DNA from: Acidisoma sp. PAMC 29798
Lineage (GTDB): Bacteria > Pseudomonadota > Alphaproteobacteria > Acetobacterales > Acetobacteraceae
Length of the DNA stretch: 64,000 nt
Assembly: GCF_030252425.1 (NCBI RefSeq)
Contig: NZ_CP126996.1
Coordinates: 62,001 to 126,000, forward strand
Reading direction: 5' to 3'
In this document: piece after piece, positions 7,996-17,737 of the stretch
How the letters are laid out: every line of letters begins with the position of its first letter
How positions within the stretch are numbered: the first letter of the stretch is position 1
Program-made: the position numbers and the translations under genes
The notes under the pieces: model-generated
Database searches by the model: none
Seen by the model: the letters and a program-made list of their open reading frames with translations, nothing else
Told to the model about the DNA's origin: nothing

Positions 7996-8676
7996 TTGAC
8001 GAGTCATGCTGTGATTCGCGTAAAAATCTGGGGCCCGCGCGCCCTGTTTTCCCGGCCGGAAATGAAGGTCGAACGGGTCAGCTACGACGTGATCACGCCC
8101 TCGGCGGCCCGTGGCGTGCTCGAAGCCATCCATTGGAAGCCGCAGATGGTCTGGCGCATCGAGCGTCTGCGCGTCCTCAACCCGATCCGCTTCGAATCGC
8201 TCCGCCGCAATGAGGTCGGATCGAAGGTCCCGATGAGCAAAGTCGCTTCGGCAATGCGTGCCGGCACGACCGAAGGCGTTGCGCTGAATGTCGATGAAGA
8301 CCGGCAACAGCGTGCGGCGACACTCCTTAAAGATGTCGCCTATATCATCGAGGCGCGGGTTGAGCTGACGGCCAGGGGGCGCGCCGACCCCAGCGAGACC
8401 GTGCAAAAGCACCTGGACATGGCCAAGCGGCGCGCGGCGAAGGGGCAGTGCTTTCATCATCCCTATCTCGGCACGCGCGAATTCGCCTGTGACTTCGAAT
8501 TGCTGGAGGGCGAGCCACCCCCCGCGCATGACAGCCTGAAGGGAACGCGCGATCTCGGCTGGATGGCGCTCGATCTCGATTATGCCGCCGGCAACGAGGC
8601 GCGTTTCTTTCGCGCCACGATGGTCGATGGCGTGATCGAAGTACCGGCCTTGAGTGACGAAAGCGTCACGGGATGA
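7996..8676 (+). CDS. cas5c: Type I-C Cascade subunit and crRNA endonuclease Cas5c (Cas5d)
   Basis: A 226-residue RAMP protein. In type I-C, Cas5 replaces Cas6 as the enzyme that cuts pre-crRNA at the repeat hairpin and then caps the crRNA 5' handle. The N-terminal VKIWGPRALFSRPEMKVERVSYDVITPSAARGVLEAI is typical. The chosen start is TTG 7996; GTG 8011 is possible and would lose five residues. No strong ribosome-binding site decides between them. The stop overlaps the cas8c start (ATGA), so translation is coupled. Confidence 0.92.
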   Translation: MTSHAVIRVKIWGPRALFSRPEMKVERVSYDVITPSAARGVLEAIHWKPQMVWRIERLRVLNPIRFESLRRNEVGSKVPMSKVASAMRAGTTEGVALNVDEDRQQRAATLLKDVAYIIEARVELTARGRADPSETVQKHLDMAKRRAAKGQCFHHPYLGTREFACDFELLEGEPPPAHDSLKGTRDLGWMALDLDYAAGNEARFFRATMVDGVIEVPALSDESVTG

Positions 8677-10568
8677 CGATCCTGCAATCGCTCGCCACGC
8701 GGTATGAGCGGATGGCAAAGGACGGCAAGGCGCCGATCCCAGGTTTCGCACCCGCGCAGATCAGCTTTGCGATTGTTCTCGACAAAGCCGGCAATGTCGT
8801 GACGGTCGATGATCTGCGTGTCGGCGAAGGCAAAAAGCTGCGTCCGAAGATCGTGCAGGCTCCCACTGCGCCCAAGCGCACGGTTGGCATCGCGACGGGC
8901 GTGTTCTGGGACAAGACATCCTATGTCCTTGGTCGCACGAAGCCGGATATGACGGTCTCTCCGGTTAAGCAGGCGAAGGACGTCGAGCGACTCATAAAGG
9001 AACACGCGGCATTCGTGGCGCGGCATGAAACGCTTTTGTCTGAGACGAACGACATCGGCTGCTTCGCTCTGCTCGCCTTTCTCCGAGGTTGGTCGGCGGA
9101 CGCCTATGACGCTCTTCCCTATGCGATGGAGATGCTCGATCAGAACGTCGCTTTCCGCTTGCACTATGAAAACGAATTCGTCCATGACCGCCCGGCGGCG
9201 CGCGCCGCTCTGATGGCCGAAGCGGATGGACAGGACTCTGGGCCCAAGGGAATGTGTCTCGTCACGGGCGAGACCCTGCCGATCGCGCGGCTGCATCCTT
9301 CGATCAAAGGTATTGCGGGGGCGCAGTCTTCCGGCGCCGCGCTTGTGTCCTTCAATCTTGATTCCTTCACGTCTTATGGCCACGCGCAAGGTGCGAATGC
9401 ACCGGTGTCCGAAGCCGCCGCCTTCGCCTATGCGACGACCCTCAACAGCCTGCTCGCGAATGATGGCACAACAGCGAACGGCCGGACCCGCTACCGCAAC
9501 CGCGTCATGCTCGGTGAGACGACGGTGGCCTTCTGGGCGGAACACGGAAAGGCCGAGATCCTCGCGCGCGCCCTGATGGGCGAGGAGGAAGAAGCCATCG
9601 CCGATGACGATGCCCTGCCGGTTGATGAGACGACCGAGACCAGCAAGCTCCGCGATGTGCTGACCCTGATGCAGGATGGTAAGCCGCTGCAGCAGGCGGC
9701 ACCCGACATGGATGCGGCGTCGCGGGTCTATGTGCTGGGCCTCAGCCCCAATGCCGCGCGGCTTTCCGTGCGCTTCTGGGTCGAGCAAACGCTTGGGGAT
9801 TTCGCCCGACACTTTCAACAGCATTGGGAGGATCTCCGCATGGACCCTCCGCCCCATCCCTGGCCACCGCCGCTATGGCGTCTTTTGCTGGAACTGGCCC
9901 CGCAACGAAAGGCGGAAAATGTTCCGCCCCATCTCAGCGGTGAGGTGATGCGGGCGGTCCTGACGGGTCTGCCCTATCCGCGCGCATTGCTGACGCAAAC
10001 CATCATGCGCATCCGCTCGGATCGCGATGAGGAAGACCGGCGCACCGGGCGCGTGCTGGAAAAGGTCAGCGACCTCCGGGTCGCGACTCTCAAGGCCTGC
10101 CTCGCGCGAATGTATCGCTGGAAACTGATTGCGGAGGACGTGCCCGTGTCGCTTGACCTGACGACGACCAACAGCGCCTACCGCCTGGGCCGTCTCTTCT
10201 CGGTGCTGGAGCAGTTGCAGCGCGCGGCCCTGGGCCAGCGAAACGCTACGGTGCGGGACCGCTTCTATGCCTCGGCCTCCGCCACGCCGGCTTTGGTGTT
10301 TCCGTCGCTCATCCGCAACGCTCGCAATCATAGCAAGACGATTCGCACCAAGGTCGGCGCCGGCCTCGCGGAGTGGTTCGAGGATCGCATTGCCGAAATC
10401 GCTTCCGGTCTTGAGGGTGCCTTTCCAAAGACGCTGCCGATGGAAGAGCAGGGACGCTTCGCGCTCGGCTATTACCATCAGCGTGACGTGTTCCGTCGCA
10501 AGAAGGACGTGCCTGCAGAGATCGAGACGGCCGCAGCCACCGCAGATCTATCCGAAGAGGGTTCATAG
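8673..10568 (+). CDS. cas8c: Type I-C Cascade large subunit Cas8c (Csd1)
   Basis: A 631-residue Csd1-family protein that recognises the PAM and recruits Cas3. Family features include the N-terminal ILQSLATRYERM, GFAPAQISFAIVLDKAGNV, the WDKTSYVLG stretch and GMCLVTGE near residue 193. The gene overlaps cas5c by 4 bp and ends 3 bp before cas7c. The C-terminal 140 residues contain a helical region that in type I-C systems is also made separately as the small subunit Cas11c (see nested feature). No frameshift is seen. Confidence 0.93.
   Translation: MTILQSLATRYERMAKDGKAPIPGFAPAQISFAIVLDKAGNVVTVDDLRVGEGKKLRPKIVQAPTAPKRTVGIATGVFWDKTSYVLGRTKPDMTVSPVKQAKDVERLIKEHAAFVARHETLLSETNDIGCFALLAFLRGWSADAYDALPYAMEMLDQNVAFRLHYENEFVHDRPAARAALMAEADGQDSGPKGMCLVTGETLPIARLHPSIKGIAGAQSSGAALVSFNLDSFTSYGHAQGANAPVSEAAAFAYATTLNSLLANDGTTANGRTRYRNRVMLGETTVAFWAEHGKAEILARALMGEEEEAIADDDALPVDETTETSKLRDVLTLMQDGKPLQQAAPDMDAASRVYVLGLSPNAARLSVRFWVEQTLGDFARHFQQHWEDLRMDPPPHPWPPPLWRLLLELAPQRKAENVPPHLSGEVMRAVLTGLPYPRALLTQTIMRIRSDRDEEDRRTGRVLEKVSDLRVATLKACLARMYRWKLIAEDVPVSLDLTTTNSAYRLGRLFSVLEQLQRAALGQRNATVRDRFYASASATPALVFPSLIRNARNHSKTIRTKVGAGLAEWFEDRIAEIASGLEGAFPKTLPMEEQGRFALGYYHQRDVFRRKKDVPAEIETAAATADLSEEGS
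10146..10568 (+). CDS. cas11c: Predicted internal cas11c (small subunit) within cas8c
   Basis: In type I-C systems the small Cascade subunit Cas11 is known to be translated from an internal start in cas8c. Here GTG 10146 is in frame with cas8c and has GGAGG at 10133-10137, eight bases upstream. The product would be 140 residues, beginning VSLDLTTTNSAYRLGRLF. An in-frame ATG at 10110 lacks a comparable ribosome-binding site. The call combines a visible Shine-Dalgarno with family knowledge; expression is not shown. Confidence 0.55.
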   Translation: MSLDLTTTNSAYRLGRLFSVLEQLQRAALGQRNATVRDRFYASASATPALVFPSLIRNARNHSKTIRTKVGAGLAEWFEDRIAEIASGLEGAFPKTLPMEEQGRFALGYYHQRDVFRRKKDVPAEIETAAATADLSEEGS

Positions 10569-10571
10569 ACC

Positions 10572-11465
10572 ATGTCCGAGACGGCTTCTCCGGCGATCAA
10601 AAATCGCTACGACTTCGTTTTTCTCTTCGATGTCCGCAATGGCAATCCGAACGGCGACCCCGATGCCGGCAATATGCCGCGCATGGATCCGGAAACGAGC
10701 CGTGGCCTCGTCACGGACGTTGCCATCAAACGCAAGATTCGTAACTATGTCGCCATGGCGCGGGGTGATACGCCCGGCTACGATATCTATATGCGGGACG
10801 GGGCGGTGCTGAATTTACAACACCGGAAAGCCTATGCACATTTCAAGATCGAACCCGACACGAAGTCCAAGAAAGCCCCCAAAGACAAAGCGCAGGAGCT
10901 TACGCGCTGGATGTGCGACAACTTCTTCGACGTTCGAACCTTCGGCGCCGTCATGTCGACCGAAGTGAATGCCGGACAGGTGCGCGGCCCGATCCAACTC
11001 ACCTTTGCCGAAAGCATCGATCCCATCGTTCCCATGGAAATCACCATCACCCGCTCCTCCGTCACCAACGAGAAGGATGCCGAGAAGAACGACCGCACCA
11101 TGGGCCGCAAACATATCGTGCCTTACGGCCTTTATCGCGCCCATGGCTTCGTTTCGGGTCGCCTCGCCAATGACGCCACGAAAGGCACGGGCTTTTCGGA
11201 GGCCGATCTTGCTCTCGTCTGGGAAGCGCTCGCGACGATGTTCGATCATGACCGCGCCGCTGCGCGCGGCGAGATGACCGCGCGCGGCCTCATCGTCTTC
11301 AAACATGAGAGCGACCTTGGCAATGCGCCGGCGCACAAGTTGCTGGAACGCGTGACGGTCACGCGCGCGGAGGGGGAGGGGCCGCCGCGCGGCTTCGCGG
11401 ATTACGTCGTGGCCGTGAATAGCGCCGACCTGCCAGCCGGCATCACGATCGAAACCAAGATCTGA
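10572..11465 (+). CDS. cas7c: Type I-C Cascade backbone Cas7c (Csd2)
   Basis: A 297-residue Cas7/Csd2 protein, several copies of which form the crRNA-binding backbone of Cascade. The N-terminus has the family signature [20 protein letters not shown] with MPRMDPET following. Later stretches [10 protein letters not shown] and [23 protein letters not shown] are typical. It starts 3 bp after cas8c and is followed by cas4 after about 15 bp. Intact. Confidence 0.95.
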   Translation: MSETASPAIKNRYDFVFLFDVRNGNPNGDPDAGNMPRMDPETSRGLVTDVAIKRKIRNYVAMARGDTPGYDIYMRDGAVLNLQHRKAYAHFKIEPDTKSKKAPKDKAQELTRWMCDNFFDVRTFGAVMSTEVNAGQVRGPIQLTFAESIDPIVPMEITITRSSVTNEKDAEKNDRTMGRKHIVPYGLYRAHGFVSGRLANDATKGTGFSEADLALVWEALATMFDHDRAAARGEMTARGLIVFKHESDLGNAPAHKLLERVTVTRAEGEGPPRGFADYVVAVNSADLPAGITIETKI

Positions 11466-11480
11466 CAGAGCGGGGCGGTG

Positions 11481-12110
11481 ATGTCGGATGCCGATCTCAT
11501 CGCCCTGTCCGCGCTTCAGCACTTTCTGTTCTGCCCACGGCAATGCGCACTCATCCATATCGAGCAGGCTTGGGCCGAGAATGCCGCCACCGCCGAGGGC
11601 CGCGTCGCGCATGAGCGCGTTCATGCCGTCGAAACTGAGGTGCGGCGGGGCGTTCGCACTGTCACGGGCATGCCGCTGCGCTCCGATCGCCTCGGCGTCA
11701 CCGGCATTGCCGATGTGGTGGAGCTGCACCGCGCGGTGGATGGCGGGTGGCGACCTTATCCGGTAGAACACAAACGCGGCCGGCCGAAGGCGCATCGAGC
11801 GGATGACGTGCAGCTCTGCGCCCAGGCATTCGCCCTGGAGGAGATGTTTGGCGCCGAGATCACGGAAGGCGCCTTGTTCTATGGCCTGCCGCGCCGCCGC
11901 AGTGTCATCGTTTTCGACCCTGTTCTACGAGACCTGACCCGAGAGGTGGCGCGGTCAACTCGCTTGCTCCTCGCCGCCGGCCATACACCCCGGATGGCCT
12001 ATGAAAAGAAACGCTGCGACGCCTGTTCCCTCATCGAAATCTGCCGGCCGCGCATCACGGGCGCCGAGCGCTCTGCCGCAGACTGGCTGAAAGCGCAGCT
12101 TGATGCGTAA
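11481..12110 (+). CDS. cas4: CRISPR adaptation exonuclease Cas4
   Basis: A RecB-like nuclease of 209 residues that trims prespacers and helps select PAM-proximal ends. An N-terminal Cys pair lies in FLFCPRQCALIH, the nuclease motif in VEHKRGRPKAH, and the C-terminal cysteines in KKRCDACSLIEICRP; together these would bind an iron-sulfur cluster. ATG 11481 is preferred; GTG 11478 is directly before it. The stop codon overlaps the cas1 start. Confidence 0.93.
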   Translation: MSDADLIALSALQHFLFCPRQCALIHIEQAWAENAATAEGRVAHERVHAVETEVRRGVRTVTGMPLRSDRLGVTGIADVVELHRAVDGGWRPYPVEHKRGRPKAHRADDVQLCAQAFALEEMFGAEITEGALFYGLPRRRSVIVFDPVLRDLTREVARSTRLLLAAGHTPRMAYEKKRCDACSLIEICRPRITGAERSAADWLKAQLDA

Positions 12111-13143
12111 ATTACTCAACACGCTCTACGTCTCCACCGAGGGTGCTTATCTGCGGCGCGATGGTCTCAATGTTGTCGTAGAGGTCGAACGGGTAGAAAA
12201 GCTTCGCGTGCCGCTACACCTCCTTGGCAGCGTAGCGGTGTTCGGTCAGGTGTCTTTGTCGCCGGCACTGATGGGCAGCCTGGCGGAGGCCGGAATCGTC
12301 ACCGCCTTCTTCGGCACGAACGGCCGCTTCCTCGCGCGTGTCGAGGGTCCCGTTTCCGGCAATGTGCTGCTACGCCGCGAACAATATCGGGTCATGGATG
12401 ACGGGCCAGATTGCACGCGCATCGCGCGGGCGATCGTTGCGGCAAAGTCGCTCAATCAGCGCAGTGTCTTGCAGCGCGCCTTGCGTGACCATGGGTCGGC
12501 ACTCACGGATGCGGCGCGGGACGCGGTGATCGCAGCCATCGACCGAATGCAGGATATCGCACGCCGCGCCTTGCATGAAACCGATCTGGACCGTTTGCGC
12601 GGTCATGAGGGTGAGGCCGCCGCTCTTTATTTCGGCGTTTTCGGCCATGCGCTGCGGGTCACGGATCCGGCGCTCGCCTTTCGCGGGCGGAGCCGGCGGC
12701 CGCCGATGGACGTGCCAAACGCCCTCCTTTCCTTCCTTTATACCCTGCTGGTGCATGATTGCCGGGGCGCATTGGAGGGGGTGGGCCTCGACCCTGCCGC
12801 AGGTTTTCTTCATCGGATGCGCCCCGGCCGGCCGAGCCTCGCATTGGATCTGATGGAAGAGCTACGCGCGCCCTTAGCCGACCGTCTTGCGCTCTCAATG
12901 CTCAATCGGCGTGAGTTGGTGGCGGGTGATTTCCGCATCATGGAAAACGGTGCCGTGCTTCTGGCGGAGGACAGCCGCAAGACGGTGCTGACCGCCTGGC
13001 AGGAGCGCAAGCGCGAGGAGATCGAGCATCCCTTCCTTAAGGAGCGAACATCGCTGGGGTTGCTGCCTCATCTGCAGGCGAGCCTGCTGGCGCGTGCACT
13101 GCGTGGCGATCTTGACACCTATCCGGCCCTGATTTGGAGGTAG
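12103..13143 (+). CDS. cas1: CRISPR integrase Cas1 (type I-C)
   Basis: A 346-residue metal-dependent integrase that, with Cas2, inserts new spacers at the leader end. The metal-binding residues are recognisable: Glu in HEGEAAALYFG (about 170), His in LVHDCRGALEG (about 217) and Asp in LALDLMEELR (about 249). The start ATG 12103 overlaps the cas4 stop; a TTG at 12100 is also possible. Cas2 follows after 3 bp. Intact, so the adaptation machinery appears functional. Confidence 0.95.
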   Translation: MRKLLNTLYVSTEGAYLRRDGLNVVVEVERVEKLRVPLHLLGSVAVFGQVSLSPALMGSLAEAGIVTAFFGTNGRFLARVEGPVSGNVLLRREQYRVMDDGPDCTRIARAIVAAKSLNQRSVLQRALRDHGSALTDAARDAVIAAIDRMQDIARRALHETDLDRLRGHEGEAAALYFGVFGHALRVTDPALAFRGRSRRPPMDVPNALLSFLYTLLVHDCRGALEGVGLDPAAGFLHRMRPGRPSLALDLMEELRAPLADRLALSMLNRRELVAGDFRIMENGAVLLAEDSRKTVLTAWQERKREEIEHPFLKERTSLGLLPHLQASLLARALRGDLDTYPALIWR

Positions 13144-13146
13144 CGA

Positions 13147-13437
13147 ATGCTCATCCTGGTCAGCTACGATGTGGAAGTCACCTCGCCCGGGGGCGCCCGG
13201 CGCCTCCGCCGTATTGCCCGCGCCTGCAAGGATTACGGTCAGCGCGTTCAGTTCTCGGTGTTCGAGATCGAGGTGGCGCCCGATCAATGGGTGTTGCTGC
13301 GGGCTCGGCTGGTTGGGGAGATGGACCCAGTGCGGGACAGTCTGCGGTTCTATTTCCTCGGCAGTGGAGGCCGCCGCAGGATCGAGCATCTCGGTGCGAA
13401 GCCGGTGGTGGATCTGGACGCGCCCTTGATCGTATGA
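13147..13437 (+). CDS. cas2: CRISPR adaptation protein Cas2
   Basis: A 96-residue ferredoxin-fold protein beginning MLILVSYDVEV, with the conserved Asp at the end of the first strand, then RRLRRIARACKDYGQRVQFSVFEIEV, typical of Cas2. It forms the core of the Cas1-Cas2 integration complex. It is the last gene of the operon and is followed by the 193-bp leader. Confidence 0.95.
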   Translation: MLILVSYDVEVTSPGGARRLRRIARACKDYGQRVQFSVFEIEVAPDQWVLLRARLVGEMDPVRDSLRFYFLGSGGRRRIEHLGAKPVVDLDAPLIV

Positions 13438-13630
13438 GGGTCACAGCTCTTCGCGCGAACCTGAAGCGTCCGGCGTTTTCCCGATCGGTTCGCGGGCGCT
13501 CTTTGCCATTGTAAATCAGAATGTTACGCTGGAGACGTTGCGCGTCGCCTTTCGAGGGCGGTGCGGCGGGGTCGGTTTCGCGCGAACCGGCGGATTTCGG
13601 ATGCCTTTTCCACCAGGTGTGATGGAGGGG
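13438..13630 (+). promoter_or_regulatory. CRISPR leader
   Basis: The 193 bp between cas2 and the first repeat lack a convincing gene. The position upstream of the repeats, read in the cas direction, fits the leader that drives transcription and guides spacer integration. Two copies of the palindrome-containing 12-mer TTCGCGCGAACC occur at 13450-13461 and 13577-13588, the second about 42 bp from repeat 1. A less GC-rich patch (ATTGTAAATCAGAATG, about 13508-13523) could hold the promoter. Confidence 0.7.
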
Positions 13631-16600
13631 GTCGCTCCTCGCGCGGGAGCGCGGATCGAAACTCGTAAACGAGGAGCGCGCCCTGCGCGGCCGACGTCGC
13701 TCCTCGCGCGGGAGCGCGGATCGAAACGCACAAGAGCCCCTCGATGTTGTGCTACGGGACGTCGCTCCTCGCGCGGGAGCGCGGATCGAAACGCGGCATG
13801 TCGCGGAACACGAAACCCCACCGCGCGGTCGCTCCTCGCGCGGGAGCGCGGATCGAAACATGGACACGCCGCTGCACGACTGGGCCTCGGATGTCGCTCC
13901 TCGCGCGGGAGCGCGGATCGAAACTGCATAAAGCCAGGCTTTGCCGGGGGCGTAGCGGGGTCGCTCCTCGCGCGGGAGCGCGGATCGAAACATGATGAAC
14001 CGAAAGCTGCTCACCGCCGCGCAGGCGTCGCTCCTCGCGCGGGAGCGCGGATCGAAACCACTCCACTGTTGACCGCTCCAAACTTGGCCCGCGTCGCTCC
14101 TCGCGCGGGAGCGCGGATCGAAACCCTTTAAATGCTGTCAGCGATTGCAACGACCCAAGTCGCTCCTCGCGCGGGAGCGCGGATCGAAACGAGTTCGTCG
14201 TTAAGATCATCGACGTGATCTAGGTCGCTCCTCGCGCGGGAGCGCGGATCGAAACCTGGAAGCGTCGTCTCTGTTCTCCCGGCGCCCGTGTCGCTCCTCG
14301 CGCGGGAGCGCGGATCGAAACCTTTAAATGCTGTCAGCGATTGCAACGACCCAATGTCGCTCCTCGCGCGGGAGCGCGGATCGAAACATCGCGCGGGTGT
14401 GCCCTTTGCGGTCGAGCTTGCCGTCGCTCCTCGCGCGGGAGCGCGGATCGAAACACGGGTGACGTGCGCACGACCGCCGACATCATCGTCGCTCCTCGCG
14501 CGGGAGCGCGGATCGAAACGCCATCCAGGCCGTGACAGCGGGCGAGAGCGTGCGTCGCTCCTCGCGCGGGAGCGCGGATCGAAACTTTGCAACCCCCACG
14601 TGTAATTTATGGCGTGGGAGTCGCTCCTCGCGCGGGAGCGCGGATCGAAACCCGCAACGGGCGCGTTTCGCGCATTAGCCATTGAGTCGCTCCTCGCGCG
14701 GGAGCGCGGATCGAAACTTTTCGATGAGGTTGACGGCTATCCCACTGGTGGTCGCTCCTCGCGCGGGAGCGCGGATCGAAACACGACATTGCCGGACGGC
14801 TGCGTGATCACGATATAGTCGCTCCTCGCGCGGGAGCGCGGATCGAAACATCAAACGCTCGCGATGATGCTCGACAATTCGGAGTCGCTCCTCGCGCGGG
14901 AGCGCGGATCGAAACATGACTTGGTCAGAACCTCATCGACGTTAGGACGTCGCTCCTCGCGCGGGAGCGCGGATCGAAACTGCCTCCTCGCGCCCGTCAC
15001 CGCAGCGTATCTCGGTCGCTCCTCGCGCGGGAGCGCGGATCGAAACGCTTGATCCTCGGTCATCTCCGATCCTCCAGCTGGTCGCTCCTCGCGCGGGAGC
15101 GCGGATCGAAACACCCCGGCACAGCTCGAGCAGGAACGGCGCGAAGTCGCTCCTCGCGCGGGAGCGCGGATCGAAACTGGCATGATGCCGTTTATGATCG
15201 TCTCAACTTGGGTCGCTCCTCGCGCGGGAGCGCGGATCGAAACAAGTTTTCTTTCTCAATGAAGACGTGGACGTGAAAGTCGCTCCTCGCGCGGGAGCGC
15301 GGATCGAAACTGGGCAATAGCGACCGGATTTGCGCTTCTGGGAGTCGCTCCTCGCGCGGGAGCGCGGATCGAAACTGGTCAAGCAGCAGATTGGAAACGT
15401 CGCGGCGCGTCGCTCCTCGCGCGGGAGCGCGGATCGAAACAGTCCAAGGACAAGTCCTCCAATGCGTCAACCGAGTCGCTCCTCGCGCGGGAGCGCGGAT
15501 CGAAACAGAACCATTACGCGATGAACCAGCAGGCGTTGCAGGTCGCTCCTCGCGCGGGAGCGCGGATCGAAACCAGATGGAGCCTGCGACCTATCGCGAC
15601 ATCTGGAGTCGCTCCTCGCGCGGGAGCGCGGATCGAAACAGGTCTCAAATGATCTGACCACGAAGGCGGGATCGTCGCTCCTCGCGCGGGAGCGCGGATC
15701 GAAACGCTTGATGCGAATGGCTGTCCCTTCGAAGTCGCGTCGCTCCTCGCGCGGGAGCGCGGATCGAAACATGTCGGCGGCGAGCGGCAGCGCCATGCCG
15801 CGCACGTCGCTCCTCGCGCGGGAGCGCGGATCGAAACGAACGTCGGCGCTGGCCTCGAGCAGTCCATCAGCGTCGCTCCTCGCGCGGGAGCGCGGATCGA
15901 AACAACAAAGAAACCTTGAAGGAAGCGGCGCTCATTGTCGCTCCTCGCGCGGGAGCGCGGATCGAAACTTCAAGAAACTCGGCGCGAAAGAACTGCGCTT
16001 GACGTCGCTCCTCGCGCGGGAGCGCGGATCGAAACAGTTGACCATCAATCCGACGCCGGTTGTTCCGACGTCGCTCCTCGCGCGGGAGCGCGGATCGAAA
16101 CCGACGACGCGCAAATTTCCAATCGTAATCGGCGAAGGTCGCTCCTCGCGCGGGAGCGCGGATCGAAACATTCGACTTCGACTTTACGGTTCGTGATTAC
16201 GGGTCGCTCCTCGCGCGGGAGCGCGGATCGAAACACGATGCCAAGGCCAAGGTCGAGCATCGCATGATCGTCGCTCCTCGCGCGGGAGCGCGGATCGAAA
16301 CTGGATCAACTCATTGATCTGATCGACAACGGGTGTCGCTCCTCGCGCGGGAGCGCGGATCGAAACCCCAGTTGCACGGTCACGTCATGCATCGCGGAGG
16401 GTCGCTCCTCGCGCGGGAGCGCGGATCGAAACACGATTATCCCTTCCGCGATGACGTATGGCCCGGTCGCTCCTCGCGCGGGAGCGCGGATCGAAACTCT
16501 CTGGCGCCGAGGGCGCGCTCGGGGGCGTTGGTCGCTCCTCGCGCGGGAGCGCGGATCGAAACTGACCGTTAGCGCCTTGACTGCGCCGATCGCCGCGTCG

Positions 16601-17682
16601 CTCCTCGCGCGGGAGCGCGGATCGAAACCAAATCAGTAATACAAAGGCAGGTGCCGCGATCGGTCGCTCCTCGCGCGGGAGCGCGGATCGAAACAGGCCG
16701 GCGCGATCCTTTCCAGCAATTCTGCTCGTCGCTCCTCGCGCGGGAGCGCGGATCGAAACTTCTATCGGTTCCGTTGCCCGCTGCGGTTTGGAGCGTCGCT
16801 CCTCGCGCGGGAGCGCGGATCGAAACTCCTACAGAATATGTTCCACGTCGATCCGGCTGGTCGCTCCTCGCGCGGGAGCGCGGATCGAAACTGGGTGAAG
16901 ATCGCCGCGACCCTGACTAATTCCGGTCGCTCCTCGCGCGGGAGCGCGGATCGAAACATGTGCAAGGGGCGGCTTCGAACAGGGCTGGGACAGTCGCTCC
17001 TCGCGCGGGAGCGCGGATCGAAACCCATTCGCCTGATCGTGGTTGACACGCTCAGCCGTGTCGCTCCTCGCGCGGGAGCGCGGATCGAAACGTGATGTCG
17101 AGGTTGGAACAAACAACGTCGCCCTGGTCGCTCCTCGCGCGGGAGCGCGGATCGAAACCAGCTGAAGGGGAAAGATGCGGTAGCGGCGCTTGTCGCTCCT
17201 CGCGCGGGAGCGCGGATCGAAACATTACCTCGGGGTTATGGCGGAACTCGATCTTCTGTCGCTCCTCGCGCGGGAGCGCGGATCGAAACCCTGCGTGGTG
17301 AGGCCATCAAAGCCTCGTCCAACGTCGCTCCTCGCGCGGGAGCGCGGATCGAAACTGGTTTGACGTGGATGCAGAAGACGCTGTCGCAAGACGTCGCTCC
17401 TCGCGCGGGAGCGCGGATCGAAACTTTCGCGTGTTATATGCTCGATCAACCGGAACTTGTCGCTCCTCGCGCGGGAGCGCGGATCGAAACAATGTCTATC
17501 TCCCTCCCTTGTGGGATGGCGATGTCGCTCCTCGCGCGGGAGCGCGGATCGAAACGCATCGGTTGCGCCAGACTTCCTGCGGGCAGGTGGTCGCTCCTCG
17601 CGCGGGAGCGCGGATCGAAACTTCACTGCGAAGCCGAGCCGCGCACCAAAGTCGAGTCGCTCCTCGCGCGGGAGCGCGGATC
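13631..17682 (+). CRISPR. Type I-C CRISPR array, 62 repeats and 61 spacers, distal end truncated
   Basis: The 32-nt repeat begins GTCGCTCCTCGC and ends GCGGATCGAAAC, with the hairpin arms CGCTCC and GGAGCG. I counted 62 repeat starts from 13631 to 17656 with spacings of 65-69, giving spacers of 33-37 nt. I saw no sequence variation in repeats 1-61. Repeat 62 (17656-17682) keeps only its first 27 bases; the final GAAAC is replaced by the end of an IS21 element. Spacers 8 and 11 share 33 of 34 bases with a one-base offset. Transcription should run left to right from the leader. Long open frames across the array are produced by the repeat and are not genes. Confidence 0.98.
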
Positions 17683-17737
17683 TGTCAATCAGCGTTGAAT
17701 AGTTACCAGGCAACAGCGTCCAAAAGTTTCCACTTTC

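Noticed and set aside
5656-17682. Type I-C locus as a new CRISPR subtype
   Set aside because: Gene order, protein lengths and repeat form match standard type I-C; only the truncation and paired spacers are unusual.
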